From: an uncultured Rubrivivax sp.
GTDB lineage: Bacteria; Pseudomonadota; Gammaproteobacteria; Burkholderiales; Burkholderiaceae_C
Reading direction: 5' to 3'
NCBI GenBank assembly: GCA_937975735.1
Contig: CALJUI010000340.1
Location: 1 to 8,012 of the forward strand
DNA length: 8,012 nucleotides
Under the pieces are notes generated by a model. It was not told the origin of the DNA and did no database searches. It worked only from the letters and a program-made list of their open reading frames with translations. Below are positions 1 to 5,938 of this stretch, in pieces. The position numbers and the translations under genes are program-made. How positions within the stretch are numbered: position 1 is the stretch's first letter; the number at the start of each line of letters is the position of its first letter.

Positions 1-231
1 GCTCAGGCCACCGACGGCCAGGCCGACACCGCCGCCCTTGGCCGCCCCCCCTGCCGCGGCGCTGCCCTTGCCAGCGGGCCCGTCCACCACGATCCGGGTG
101 TCCGGCGCGATCGGCTCGATGCGGCTGTGGGCCAGGCGGAAGTCGCCCGGCAGCTGCGGGCCGCTGGCGCAGCCGGCGAGGCAGGCGGCCAGCGCGACGA
201 AGGCGGCCGGCCAGCGCAGCGTGAAGGCCAT
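1..231 (-). CDS. Putative lipoprotein, N-terminal part (cut by window edge)
   Basis: An ATG at 231 opens a frame of 77 codons that stays open to the window edge, so the C-terminus is missing. AGGAG lies about 7 nt upstream of the ATG, which supports this start. The N-terminus has a short positively charged stretch, a hydrophobic core and a lipobox L18-A19-G20-C21, as expected for a type II signal peptide; Cys21 would be lipidated and the protein anchored in the outer or inner membrane. After the lipobox comes a short polar region (including DFRLAHSRIEPIAPDTRIVVDGP in pieces) and then a Gly/Ala-rich, low-complexity segment at residues 54-77. I do not recognise the family and the visible part contains no catalytic motif. 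It lies 64 nt downstream of the DUF697-like gene on the same strand and could belong to the same transcript. The lipoprotein assignment is fairly secure; the function is unknown. Confidence 0.68.
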   Translation of the reverse strand, partial: MAFTLRWPAAFVALAACLAGCASGPQLPGDFRLAHSRIEPIAPDTRIVVDGPAGKGSAAAGGAAKGGGVGLAVGGLS

Positions 232-295
232 CGGAAGCTCCTGGCGACGAGGCTGCCGGATTGTGGCGAGGCGGACCGGGGCCGCCCATCGGGCC

Positions 296-784
296 TCACC
301 CTCGGGACGGCGGCGCCGCCTCCGCCGGCGCCGGCAGCTGCAGTTGCCTCGCCACCGCGATGCACTGCCTGATGTGCTGCTCGCAGACGTACTTCAGCGC
401 CGAATAGGTCAGCGCCGCCGACACCGCCTGACCCGCCAGCGGCACGTATTTCGCGGCTTGCTGCGTGGTCAGCCGCACGCCGACCAGCTTCAGCAGCTTG
501 AGCACCAGTTCGCGCGTGATGACCTTGCCGACGACGAGCCCGCCGCCGGCGCTGATGGCCTTGTAGACGACCAGCTGCCGCTCCGGCGCCAGCCGCTCGA
601 TCTGCTCCGGCGACAGCCCGAACTCCGCGTTGATGCGCGGCAGCAGCTTGACGAGGATGCCGATGTCGGTGACCCAGTCGATGCCCGGGATCGGCACCAC
701 CGCGACGCCGGCGGCGAACAGCGCGCGCTGCGACACCAGCCGCCGGCTGCGTCGGGCGGCGGCATCGATCGGGTCCGCCGTCAC
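296..784 (-). CDS. DUF697-like helical membrane-associated protein
   Basis: This is a 162-residue protein if it starts at the GTG at 784. That start overlaps the stop of the upstream RraA-family gene as GTGA, a typical translational-coupling junction. The frame stays open further upstream, but that extension is an arginine-rich shadow of the neighbouring gene. From the GTG the order is: a basic N-terminus (residues 11-20), a hydrophobic stretch with a Pro-Ile-Pro-Gly-Ile-Asp-Trp turn (about 22-37), an amphipathic helix (38-55), a Gly-rich hydrophobic segment (76-90), then a Lys-Tyr-Val-Pro-Leu-Ala-Gly helix (112-133) and an Ala/Pro-rich tail. This arrangement resembles DUF697, a family often found fused to or near GTPase domains, but no GTPase motif is present here. 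The role is unknown; association with the inner membrane is inferred from the hydrophobic segments. The family call is from pattern memory only. Confidence 0.72.
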   Translation of the reverse strand: MTADPIDAAARRSRRLVSQRALFAAGVAVVPIPGIDWVTDIGILVKLLPRINAEFGLSPEQIERLAPERQLVVYKAISAGGGLVVGKVITRELVLKLLKLVGVRLTTQQAAKYVPLAGQAVSAALTYSALKYVCEQHIRQCIAVARQLQLPAPAEAAPPSRG

Positions 785-1272
785 GGCCTTTCGGCAAGCA
801 CGACGATGCCGTCGTCGTCGGCGACCAGCCAGTCGCCGGGCCGGATCCACACGCCCTGCACCTGCACCGGCTGGTCGACGTCGCCCTCGCGCTTGCGCTC
901 GGTGGGCAGCGGGATCAGCGCCAGCGCGCGCAGCCCGACGTCGCAGGCGGCGAGTTCGGCGCGGTCGCGTACCGCGCCGTTGACCACCACGCCGGCCCAG
1001 CCGTTCTGCGCGGCCGACGCCGCGATGTTGCCGCCGACCAGCGCCCGCCGCAACGACGCCGCGCCGTCGACCACCAGCACCGCGCCGTCGCCCGGCGTCG
1101 CCAGCAGCGCCTTGACCGAGCTGTTGTCCTCGAAGCAGCGCACGGTGCGCACCGGCCCGGCGAAGCGCGGTCGGCCGCCGTAGTCGTGGAACACCGGCGG
1201 CAGCACGCGGAACCCGCCCGAGCCGTCGCCCTTGTGCAGGTCGCCGAGGTCGCAGGTGCTGGCCTTGTCCAT
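781..1272 (-). CDS. RraA family protein, probable HMG/CHA-type aldolase or oxaloacetate decarboxylase
   Basis: The 163-residue product matches the RraA fold family along its whole length: an N-terminal STCDLGD segment (5-11), VVDGAASLRRALVGGN (67-82), NGWAGVVVNGAVRD (90-103), and the C-terminal PTERKREGDVDQPV and RPGDWLVADDDGIVVL segments. It carries G81-X20-R102-D103-X2-E106, the signature linked to class II pyruvate aldolases that cleave 4-hydroxy-4-methyl-2-oxoglutarate and decarboxylate oxaloacetate using a divalent metal. E. coli RraA, an RNase E inhibitor, has Asp where this protein has the motif Gly (from memory). The C-terminal half nevertheless closely resembles RraA proper, so both readings remain open. 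It starts 4 nt after the kbp stop and has no strong Shine-Dalgarno, suggesting coupling to kbp; its TGA overlaps the GTG start of the next gene. A cytosolic, multimeric enzyme is expected. The family is secure; the reaction is not. Confidence 0.88.
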   Translation of the reverse strand: MDKASTCDLGDLHKGDGSGGFRVLPPVFHDYGGRPRFAGPVRTVRCFEDNSSVKALLATPGDGAVLVVDGAASLRRALVGGNIAASAAQNGWAGVVVNGAVRDRAELAACDVGLRALALIPLPTERKREGDVDQPVQVQGVWIRPGDWLVADDDGIVVLAERP

Positions 1273-1276
1273 CGCG

Positions 1277-1777
1277 CTACAGCGGCGGGATGCGCAGCAT
1301 CTGGCCCGGGTAGATCTTGTCCGGGTGCTTGAGCATCGGCTTGTTGGCCTCGAAGATCACCGGGTACTTGTTGGCGTCGCCATAGAACTTCTTCGCGATC
1401 TTGGACAGGTTGTCGCCGCTGACGACGGTGTGCCACTGCGCTTCCGGCGCCGGGGTCTTCACGACCAGCAGGTCGTTGACCGCGGCGACGCCCGCGACGT
1501 TGCCGCAGCACAGCACGATCTTCTCCTTGGTGGCCTGGTCGGGCACGGTGCCGTCGACGGTGACCGCGCCGCTGGTGGCGTCGAACTTGATGCCCAGGCC
1601 GCTGGTGTCGATGCCGTTGGCCTTGATGTAGCCGCCGATCGCCTCGGCCGCGGCCGCGCTCATCGCGGCGACGTTCTCCGGGGTCGGCGCGGCCTTGACG
1701 GCCTGCTCCGCGGCCTTCGCCTGGCCGATGCCGAACAGCTTCTCGCCGGCGTCCTTGATGAAACTGAGCATGCCCAT
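1277..1777 (-). CDS. kbp: Kbp/YgaU-like BON-LysM protein
   Basis: The 166-residue protein starts MGMLSFIKDAGEKLFG, nearly the same opening as E. coli Kbp (YgaU, about 149 residues). A BON domain covers about residues 45-107 (ending AAVNDLL), followed by a LysM domain at about 115-165 with HTVVSGDNLSKIAKKFYG and the very conserved FEANKPMLK-PDKIYPGQMLRIP tail. E. coli Kbp is a cytoplasmic potassium-binding protein; the LysM name alone would suggest peptidoglycan binding, but there is no signal peptide here. The protein is longer than the E. coli one because of an Ala-rich linker at residues 17-45. The start at 1777 has AGGAGG 9 nt upstream; a second ATG two codons later is less well placed. 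It sits 44 nt after the ThDP gene and 4 nt before the RraA-family gene, so it may head the kbp-rraA-DUF697 unit. The homology is strong; potassium sensing in this organism is inferred. Confidence 0.92.
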   Translation of the reverse strand: MGMLSFIKDAGEKLFGIGQAKAAEQAVKAAPTPENVAAMSAAAAEAIGGYIKANGIDTSGLGIKFDATSGAVTVDGTVPDQATKEKIVLCCGNVAGVAAVNDLLVVKTPAPEAQWHTVVSGDNLSKIAKKFYGDANKYPVIFEANKPMLKHPDKIYPGQMLRIPPL

Positions 1778-1786
1778 CGTCGGGGT

Positions 1787-1792
1787 CCTCCT
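1787..1792 (-). promoter_or_regulatory. Strong Shine-Dalgarno of kbp
   Basis: The minus strand reads AGGAGG here, a full match to the anti-Shine-Dalgarno sequence, with a 9-nt spacer to the ATG at 1777. It decides the start of kbp within a frame that stays open far upstream, through the antisense of nothing but shadow sequence. The other minus-strand genes nearby have weaker sites. Confidence 0.7.
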
Positions 1793-1821
1793 GATTGGGG
1801 TTGGCTGGAAACGAACCGACT

Positions 1822-3537
1822 CTAGCGTGGCCGGCCCGATGCCGCCGATTTGGCGCGCGCCGCGTCGCGGATTGCGGAGAGCGTGCCGCGCGTCGTGCTC
1901 ACGTCGACGTCGAGCTTCAGGTGCAGCAGCGTCGGCCGGCCGCTGGCCAGGGCCTCCGCGAAGGCCGGCTCGAAGTCCACCGTGCGCTCGATGCGCGCCG
2001 AGCGCCAGCCGAAGGCCGCCGCCATCGCCGCGAAGTCGGGGTTGAACAGGTCGCTGCCGCTGACCCGGCCCGGATACTCGCGCTCCTGGTGCATGCGGAT
2101 CGTGCCGTAGCTGCCGTTGTCGACCACCACGCTGATCAGCCGCGTCGCGCCGTAGCCCGTGGCGGTGGCCATCTCCTGGCCCGTCATCAGGAAGTCGCCG
2201 TCGCCGGCGAGGTTGACCACGGTGCGCCCCGGGTGCAGCAGCGCCGCCGCCACCGCAGCCGGGAAGCCGTAGCCCATCGCGCCGGAGGTCGGCGCGAGCT
2301 GCGTGCGGCCGTGGTGCTGCAGGCCGCGGTACTGCACGTAGCGGTGCAGCCAGCCGCTGAAGTTGCCGGCCCCGTTGGTGTAGATCGTGTCGTCGGGGGC
2401 CAGCCGCTGGATGGTCTTGACGACCACCGCGAGGTCCAGCGGTTCGACCGCGGCCGCCTCGAGGTTGGCGCGGTAGTCGCGCTGCGCCGCTGCCGTCCAG
2501 TCGGCCCAGGGCAGGTCGCTCGGCGCCGCCAGCGCCTCCAGCGCCCGCGCCGCACACGACACCGAGGCCTGCACCAGCACGTCGGCGGCGTAGACGCGGC
2601 CGAGCTCCTCGGCGCCGGCGTGCACGTGGATCAGGCGCTGCGCCGGCCGCGGCACCTGCAGCAGCGAGTAGCCGCCGGTCGTCATCTCGCCCAGCCGCAC
2701 CCCGAGCGCGACGATCAGGTCGGCCTCGCGCACGCGCGCCGCGAGTTTCGGGTTGATGCCGATGCCGACGTCACCCGCGTACTGCGGGTGGCGGTTGTCG
2801 AAGCTGTCCTGGAAGCGGAAGGCGCAGCCGACCGGCAGCCGCCAGTTCTCCGCGAAGCGCTGCAGCGCGGCCGCCGATTCGGCGTCCCAGCCGCTGCCGC
2901 CGGCGATCAGCAGCGGTCGCTTCGCCTCCACCAGCAGCCGGCGCACCTCGCGCAGCGGTCCCGGCGCCGGCCAGGCCGTCGCCGGCGTCGCCCGCGGCAC
3001 CACCGCGGCGTCGGTCATCGTCGTCAGCATGTCCTCGGGCAAGGCCAGCACCACCGGGCCGGGGCGGCCCTGCTGCGCGGTGTGGAAGGCGCGCGCGACG
3101 TACTCCGGCAACCGGTCCGCGTCGTGCACCTCGGCGACCCATTTCGCCATGCCGAGCGTGCCGGGGCCGAACATCTGCCGGTAGTCGAGCTCCTGGAAGG
3201 CCTCGCGGTCGCGCTGGTCGCTGGCGACCTGGCCGACGAACAGGATCATCGGCGTCGAGTCCTGGAACGCGGTGTGCACGCCGATGCTGGCGTTGGTGGC
3301 CCCGGGCCCGCGGGTGACGAAGCAGATCCCCGGCGTCCGCCCGAGCTTGCCCTGCGCCTCGGCCATGAAGGCCGCGCCACCTTCCTGGCGGCAGGCGACG
3401 AAGCGGATCCGGTCGGCATGTTCGTGGAAACCGTCGAGCACCGCCAGGTAGCTCTCGCCGGGCACGCCGAAGCAGGTCTCGACGCCCTGGGCGATCAGGG
3501 CTTCGACGAGGACGTGGCCGGCGGGGCGGGATGGCAT
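1822..3537 (-). CDS. Acetolactate-synthase-like ThDP-dependent enzyme, substrate uncertain
   Basis: The 571-residue product has the three domains of the acetolactate synthase/pyruvate oxidase class: the N-terminal pyrimidine-binding domain (about 5-170), the central domain (about 190-325) and the C-terminal pyrophosphate-binding domain (about 370-550). Visible motifs are FGVPGESYLAVLD (23-35); CRQEGGAAFMAE, with the ThDP-activating Glu52; RGPGATNASIG-HTAFQDSTP (76-96); GDVGIGINPKL (255-265); and GDGDFLMTGQE (445-455) followed by DNGSYGTI (473-480), the GDG-X25-N metal/ThDP motif. The ATG at 3537 has GGAG about 7 nt upstream; a longer N-terminus is possible in frame but would run into the divergent promoter region. 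No acetolactate synthase small subunit is nearby, so branched-chain amino acid synthesis is unlikely to be its job. Other possibilities are a 2-oxo-acid decarboxylase or a carboligase. It diverges from the TetR gene, which may regulate it. The family is secure; the reaction is not. Confidence 0.9.
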   Translation of the reverse strand: MPSRPAGHVLVEALIAQGVETCFGVPGESYLAVLDGFHEHADRIRFVACRQEGGAAFMAEAQGKLGRTPGICFVTRGPGATNASIGVHTAFQDSTPMILFVGQVASDQRDREAFQELDYRQMFGPGTLGMAKWVAEVHDADRLPEYVARAFHTAQQGRPGPVVLALPEDMLTTMTDAAVVPRATPATAWPAPGPLREVRRLLVEAKRPLLIAGGSGWDAESAAALQRFAENWRLPVGCAFRFQDSFDNRHPQYAGDVGIGINPKLAARVREADLIVALGVRLGEMTTGGYSLLQVPRPAQRLIHVHAGAEELGRVYAADVLVQASVSCAARALEALAAPSDLPWADWTAAAQRDYRANLEAAAVEPLDLAVVVKTIQRLAPDDTIYTNGAGNFSGWLHRYVQYRGLQHHGRTQLAPTSGAMGYGFPAAVAAALLHPGRTVVNLAGDGDFLMTGQEMATATGYGATRLISVVVDNGSYGTIRMHQEREYPGRVSGSDLFNPDFAAMAAAFGWRSARIERTVDFEPAFAEALASGRPTLLHLKLDVDVSTTRGTLSAIRDAARAKSAASGRPR

Positions 3538-3632
3538 GGCGTTTCTCCAGCAGGTGAACGACCCCATTATGCGAACGCTTGCCCCGGCCCCGCGCCAGGC
3601 CGGATACTTCGTCAAACAGTTAATCGACCCGC
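3538..3632. promoter_or_regulatory. Divergent intergenic region between ThDP gene and tetR
   Basis: This 95-nt spacer must hold the leftward promoter for the ThDP gene and the rightward one for the TetR gene. On the plus strand TTGCCC (3579-3584) and GATACT (3603-3608) are 18 nt apart and could be a sigma70-type promoter; transcription would begin about 18-20 nt before the tetR ATG. On the minus strand CATAAT (3566-3571) resembles a -10 box, but I find no fitting -35 box. A GGTGAAC element at 3553-3559 repeats the right arm of the dyad upstream of tctC. The tetR start has no clear Shine-Dalgarno. All of these are weak single matches. Confidence 0.4.
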
Positions 3633-4286
3633 ATGCCCCGAAACGCCGCACCGAAGACGCCCGAGACCCGCCCGCGCGACGCCGAGCGTTCGCAGAACGA
3701 CATCCTGACCGCCGCGCGCGACGAGTTCGCCGCCTTTGGCCTGGGCGGCGCGCGCATGGACCGCATCGCCGAACGCGCCGAGGTCAACAAGCGCCTGATC
3801 TACTACTACTTCGAGAGCAAGGAGAGCCTGTTCCTCGCGGTGCTGGAGAAGGCCTACGAAGGCATCCGCGGCGAGGAGCAGCGCCTGAGCCTGACCCAGG
3901 TCGAGCCGATCGAGGCGATCCGCCGGCTGATCGCCTTCACCTGGAACTACTACCTGGCGCACCCCGAGTTCCTGACCCTGCTCAACAGCGAGAACCTGCA
4001 CAAGGCGCGCCACCTGAAGAGGTCGGCCAAGGTGCGCAGCATGCATTCGCCGCTGGTGAAGACGCTGGCCGACGTGCTGGAGCGCGGCGTCAAGGCCGGC
4101 CTGTTCCGCGCCGGGGTCGACCCGGTGCAGCTCTACATCTCGATCGCCGGCATCTCGTACTTCTACCTGAGCAACTGCCACACGCTGTCGACGATCTTCG
4201 ACCGCGACCTGCTGTCGCCGAAGGCCAAGCTCGAGCGCCTGTCGCACATGACCGACATGGTGCTCGGCTTCCTGGTCCGCGACTGA
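3633..4286 (+). CDS. TetR/AcrR-family transcriptional regulator
   Basis: The 217-residue protein has a TetR-type DNA-binding domain at about residues 20-68: ILTAARDEFAAFG, then the helix-turn-helix RMDRIAERAEVNKRLIYYYF (41-60), ending ESKESLFLAVLEKAY. The remainder is an all-helical ligand-binding and dimerisation domain (including YLAHPEFLTLLNSENLH, about 107-123), where an effector would normally release the repressor from DNA. An in-frame TAA 12 nt upstream makes ATG 3633 the first possible start; no good Shine-Dalgarno precedes it. It lies between the divergent ThDP gene and the transporter genes, so it is the likely local regulator of either or both. A dyad-rich promoter sits directly downstream of it, ahead of tctC. 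The family is secure. The ligand is unknown; the imported substrate or a breakdown product is a reasonable guess. Confidence 0.95.
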   Translation: MPRNAAPKTPETRPRDAERSQNDILTAARDEFAAFGLGGARMDRIAERAEVNKRLIYYYFESKESLFLAVLEKAYEGIRGEEQRLSLTQVEPIEAIRRLIAFTWNYYLAHPEFLTLLNSENLHKARHLKRSAKVRSMHSPLVKTLADVLERGVKAGLFRAGVDPVQLYISIAGISYFYLSNCHTLSTIFDRDLLSPKAKLERLSHMTDMVLGFLVRD

Positions 4287-4298
4287 CCCCGCCCCGCA

Positions 4299-4327
4299 TT
4301 GCCGAGACGCCACCGTGTGTCTATGAT
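4299..4327 (+). promoter_or_regulatory. Predicted sigma70-type promoter of the tctC-tctB-tctA operon
   Basis: TTGCCG (4299-4304) and TATGAT (4322-4327) are separated by exactly 17 nt. The -10 matches the consensus at five of six positions and the -35 at four. Transcription would start around 4334, leaving a leader of about 80 nt before the tctC ATG. No other A/T-bearing hexamer pair of this quality is visible in the surrounding GC-rich gap. The promoter is predicted by eye, not demonstrated. Confidence 0.6.
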
Positions 4328-4342
4328 TCACCACACGGTGAA
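4311..4342. promoter_or_regulatory. Nested inverted repeats over the -10 box: probable repressor operator
   Basis: CACCGTGTG (4311-4319) and CACACGGTG (4332-4340) form a perfect 9-bp inverted repeat with a 12-nt centre that contains the -10 box. Overlapping its right arm is a second perfect dyad, TTCACC (4327-4332), ACAC, GGTGAA (4337-4342). A protein bound to either would block RNA polymerase. The adjacent TetR-family protein is the natural candidate, since many members bind palindromes of this size over promoters. The wide repeat could in principle fold as an RNA hairpin, but it has no U-tract and so does not look like a terminator. Confidence 0.6.
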
Positions 4343-4400
4343 CTAGAGTCGCCACAACGAAGCGCGCCGGCGAAGCGCGTCCCCTGCCCCAACCCCGTTC

Positions 4401-4406
4401 AGGAGA
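4401..4406 (+). promoter_or_regulatory. Shine-Dalgarno of tctC
   Basis: AGGAGA lies 6 nt before the ATG at 4413 and supports that start. It is a much better site than those of tctB and tctA, as expected for the highly expressed binding protein that begins the operon. Confidence 0.65.
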
Positions 4407-4412
4407 CAGCCC

Positions 4413-5429
4413 ATGCCCCATTCCCATCGAGCCCTCACTCGCCGCAGCGCCATCGCTGCCTCGCTGGCCATCGCCGCCCTGACCCTGCCGGCCGCAGCGC
4501 AGGCGCAGTGGAAGCCGACCAAGCCGATCACGATCATCGTGCCCTGGTCGGCGGGCGGCGCCACCGACCAGATCACCCGCCTGGCGGCTTCCGAACTGGA
4601 GGACGGCCTCGGCCAGAAGATCGTCGTCGTCAACCAGCCGGGCGGCGCCGGATCGATCGGCACCAAGGCGGCGATGGACGCGCCGAAGGACGGCTACACC
4701 TGGACCGCCGGCGCGGCCAAGCAGCTCGGGACCTATCCGGTGCTGGGCATGATCAACAGCAAGCTCGACGACTTCCACCTGTTCCTGGCGGTGACCAACG
4801 TGTCGATCGTCAGCGTCAATCCGGCCACGCCGTACCAGACCTTCCCGCAGTTGCTCGAGGCAATGAAGGCGGGCCCGGTGGCGGTGGGCACGGCCGGCAA
4901 CAGCTCGTCGGGCCATTTCGCGATGGAGGCGATCGCCAAGGCCACCGGTGCCAAGTACCGCCACGTGACCTACGACGGCGGCAACCCGGCCGTCGTGTCC
5001 ACCGTGTCGGGCGAGACGCAGGTGACGACCCAGCTCGCCCCGGAGCAGGCCGAGATGATCAAGGGCAAGCGGCTGCGCCCGCTGGCGGTGGTCGCCGACG
5101 AGGCACTGTCCATCGAGGGCGCCGGCACGATCCCGCCGATCACCCAGTTCGTGAAGGACTTCCCCAAGGTCACCACCGGCTTCGGCATCTTCATCCCGAA
5201 GGGTGTGCCGGCGGAGGTGGTGGCGACGGTCGAGAAGCTCTGGGCCGAGCGCATCGCCAAGTCCGACAAGGTCCGCAAGTACGCTGCCGACAAGGGCGCG
5301 CTGTTCACGCCGCTGTACGGCAAGGCGGCGCACGACGCGGTGTGGCCGACGGTCGTCAACGACGCCTATCTGCTGCAGGACGCCGGGCTGGCCAAGGCCT
5401 CGCCGGAGTCGCTGGGCATCAGGCGCTGA
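4413..5429 (+). CDS. TctC/Bug-family tripartite tricarboxylate transporter substrate-binding protein
   Basis: The 338-residue precursor has a signal peptide: a basic N-terminus with Arg10-Arg11, a hydrophobic core (13-26) and an Ala-Gln-Ala cleavage site at 29-31, leaving a periplasmic receptor of about 307 residues. Family motifs follow: ITIIVPWSAGGATDQITR (39-56), VVNQPGGAGSIGTKAA (72-87), DGYTW (93-97) and later GTAGNSSSGHFAMEA. Bug-type receptors bind one small ligand, usually a carboxylate, between two lobes and deliver it to TctAB. It opens the operon, with a strong ribosome-binding site and the promoter/operator region in front, and is followed directly by both membrane subunits. Many Burkholderiales Bug receptors are orphans, so this complete set is informative. 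The ligand cannot be predicted by eye. The twin arginine might suggest Tat export, but the motif is incomplete and Sec export is equally possible. Confidence 0.94.
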   Translation: MPHSHRALTRRSAIAASLAIAALTLPAAAQAQWKPTKPITIIVPWSAGGATDQITRLAASELEDGLGQKIVVVNQPGGAGSIGTKAAMDAPKDGYTWTAGAAKQLGTYPVLGMINSKLDDFHLFLAVTNVSIVSVNPATPYQTFPQLLEAMKAGPVAVGTAGNSSSGHFAMEAIAKATGAKYRHVTYDGGNPAVVSTVSGETQVTTQLAPEQAEMIKGKRLRPLAVVADEALSIEGAGTIPPITQFVKDFPKVTTGFGIFIPKGVPAEVVATVEKLWAERIAKSDKVRKYAADKGALFTPLYGKAAHDAVWPTVVNDAYLLQDAGLAKASPESLGIRR

Positions 5430-5442
5430 GCCCGCACCGCCC

Positions 5443-5931
5443 GTGGCGCGCCGCGACGAGCTGATCGATGCCGCCGCCTGGGCGGTGGCCGGTGCGGCGA
5501 TCCTCGTCGCGTCGTGGCGCATGGACCGGCTGGACAGCCGCGGCATCAACCCGTGGTCGGCGCCGGGCCTGACGCCGGGACTGGTTGGCGCGCTGATGAT
5601 CGCGCTGGCCTTGCTGCTGGCGCTGTCGGCGCGACGATCGTCGGCTCCGGACCGCCCCGCCGACCCGGACCGGCGGGGCGCCTGGCAGCGCACGCTGACC
5701 GCCCTCGCGCTGTGCCTCGTGTTCGGCGGCGTGACGCTGGGCAGCGGCCTGCCCTTCGTCGTGCAGGGCACGGTCTTCGTGTTCGCCTTCGCGACGGTCT
5801 TCGGCTGGTCGCGCTGGAAGGCGGCCGGCCGGCTGGGGCGCGGGCTGCTGCAGGCGGGCACGATCGCGGTGATCGCCACCGCGCTGATCGCCTGGCTGTT
5901 CGAGTCCGTGTTCCTCGTTCGATTGCCGTGA
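5443..5931 (+). CDS. TctB-like small membrane subunit of tripartite tricarboxylate transporter
   Basis: The 162-residue hydrophobic protein has four to five membrane segments at about residues 9-24, 44-62, 84-101, 105-122 and 137-157, with a basic, proline-rich loop at 64-80. The APGLTPGLVGALMIALALLLAL segment (40-61, read as a loop then a helix) matches the conserved start of TctB helix 2. TctB is the poorly conserved partner that pairs with TctA in the inner membrane. GTG at 5443 is chosen because it begins 13 nt after the tctC stop and keeps the first helix; the frame runs open upstream inside tctC with arginine-rich shadow sequence, and the first internal ATG (5521) would remove helix 1. 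No clear Shine-Dalgarno is seen, so coupling to tctC is likely. Position between tctC and tctA supports the call. Confidence 0.88.
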   Translation: MARRDELIDAAAWAVAGAAILVASWRMDRLDSRGINPWSAPGLTPGLVGALMIALALLLALSARRSSAPDRPADPDRRGAWQRTLTALALCLVFGGVTLGSGLPFVVQGTVFVFAFATVFGWSRWKAAGRLGRGLLQAGTIAVIATALIAWLFESVFLVRLP

Positions 5932-5938
5932 GCCCGTG

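Noticed and set aside
270..286. Possible stem-loop with arms GGCGG and CCGCC between the DUF697-like gene and the lipoprotein gene
   Set aside because: Only 5 bp of stem and no T-run on either strand; such short GC arms are expected by chance at this GC content, so I do not call a terminator.
38..1183. Plus-strand open frame of 381 codons opposite the lipoprotein, DUF697-like and RraA-family genes
   Set aside because: The product is Arg/Ser/Ala-rich without domains, and three minus-strand genes explain the same DNA better.
3571..3582. Imperfect dyad GCGAACGCTTGC in the divergent spacer
   Set aside because: Only 8 of 12 positions are symmetric, which is too weak to call an operator.
3538..3651. 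In-frame N-terminal extension of the ThDP enzyme to 3651
   Set aside because: It would run through the divergent promoter spacer and into the tetR coding start, and family members start near the VLVEALIAQGV segment, fitting ATG 3537.
1795..3708. Plus-strand open frame of 637 codons opposite the ThDP gene
   Set aside because: It is an antisense shadow of a convincing ThDP enzyme, with no family resemblance of its own.
4359..4379. Direct repeat CGAAGCGCG (4359-4367 and 4371-4379) in the tctC leader
   Set aside because: It consists of common GC-rich tetramers, lies downstream of the promoter, and has no further copies; no function can be argued from two copies.
5203..5442. In-frame upstream extension of tctB to an ATG at 5203
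   Set aside because: The extra 80 residues are Arg/Ser-rich out-of-frame tctC sequence; TctB proteins begin close to the first membrane helix, which fits the GTG at 5443.
3612..5879. Minus-strand open frame of 755 codons opposite tetR, tctC and tctB
   Set aside because: It is a shadow caused by high GC and third-position bias: the translation is Arg/Ala/His-rich with no recognisable domain, and it lies opposite three well-supported genes.
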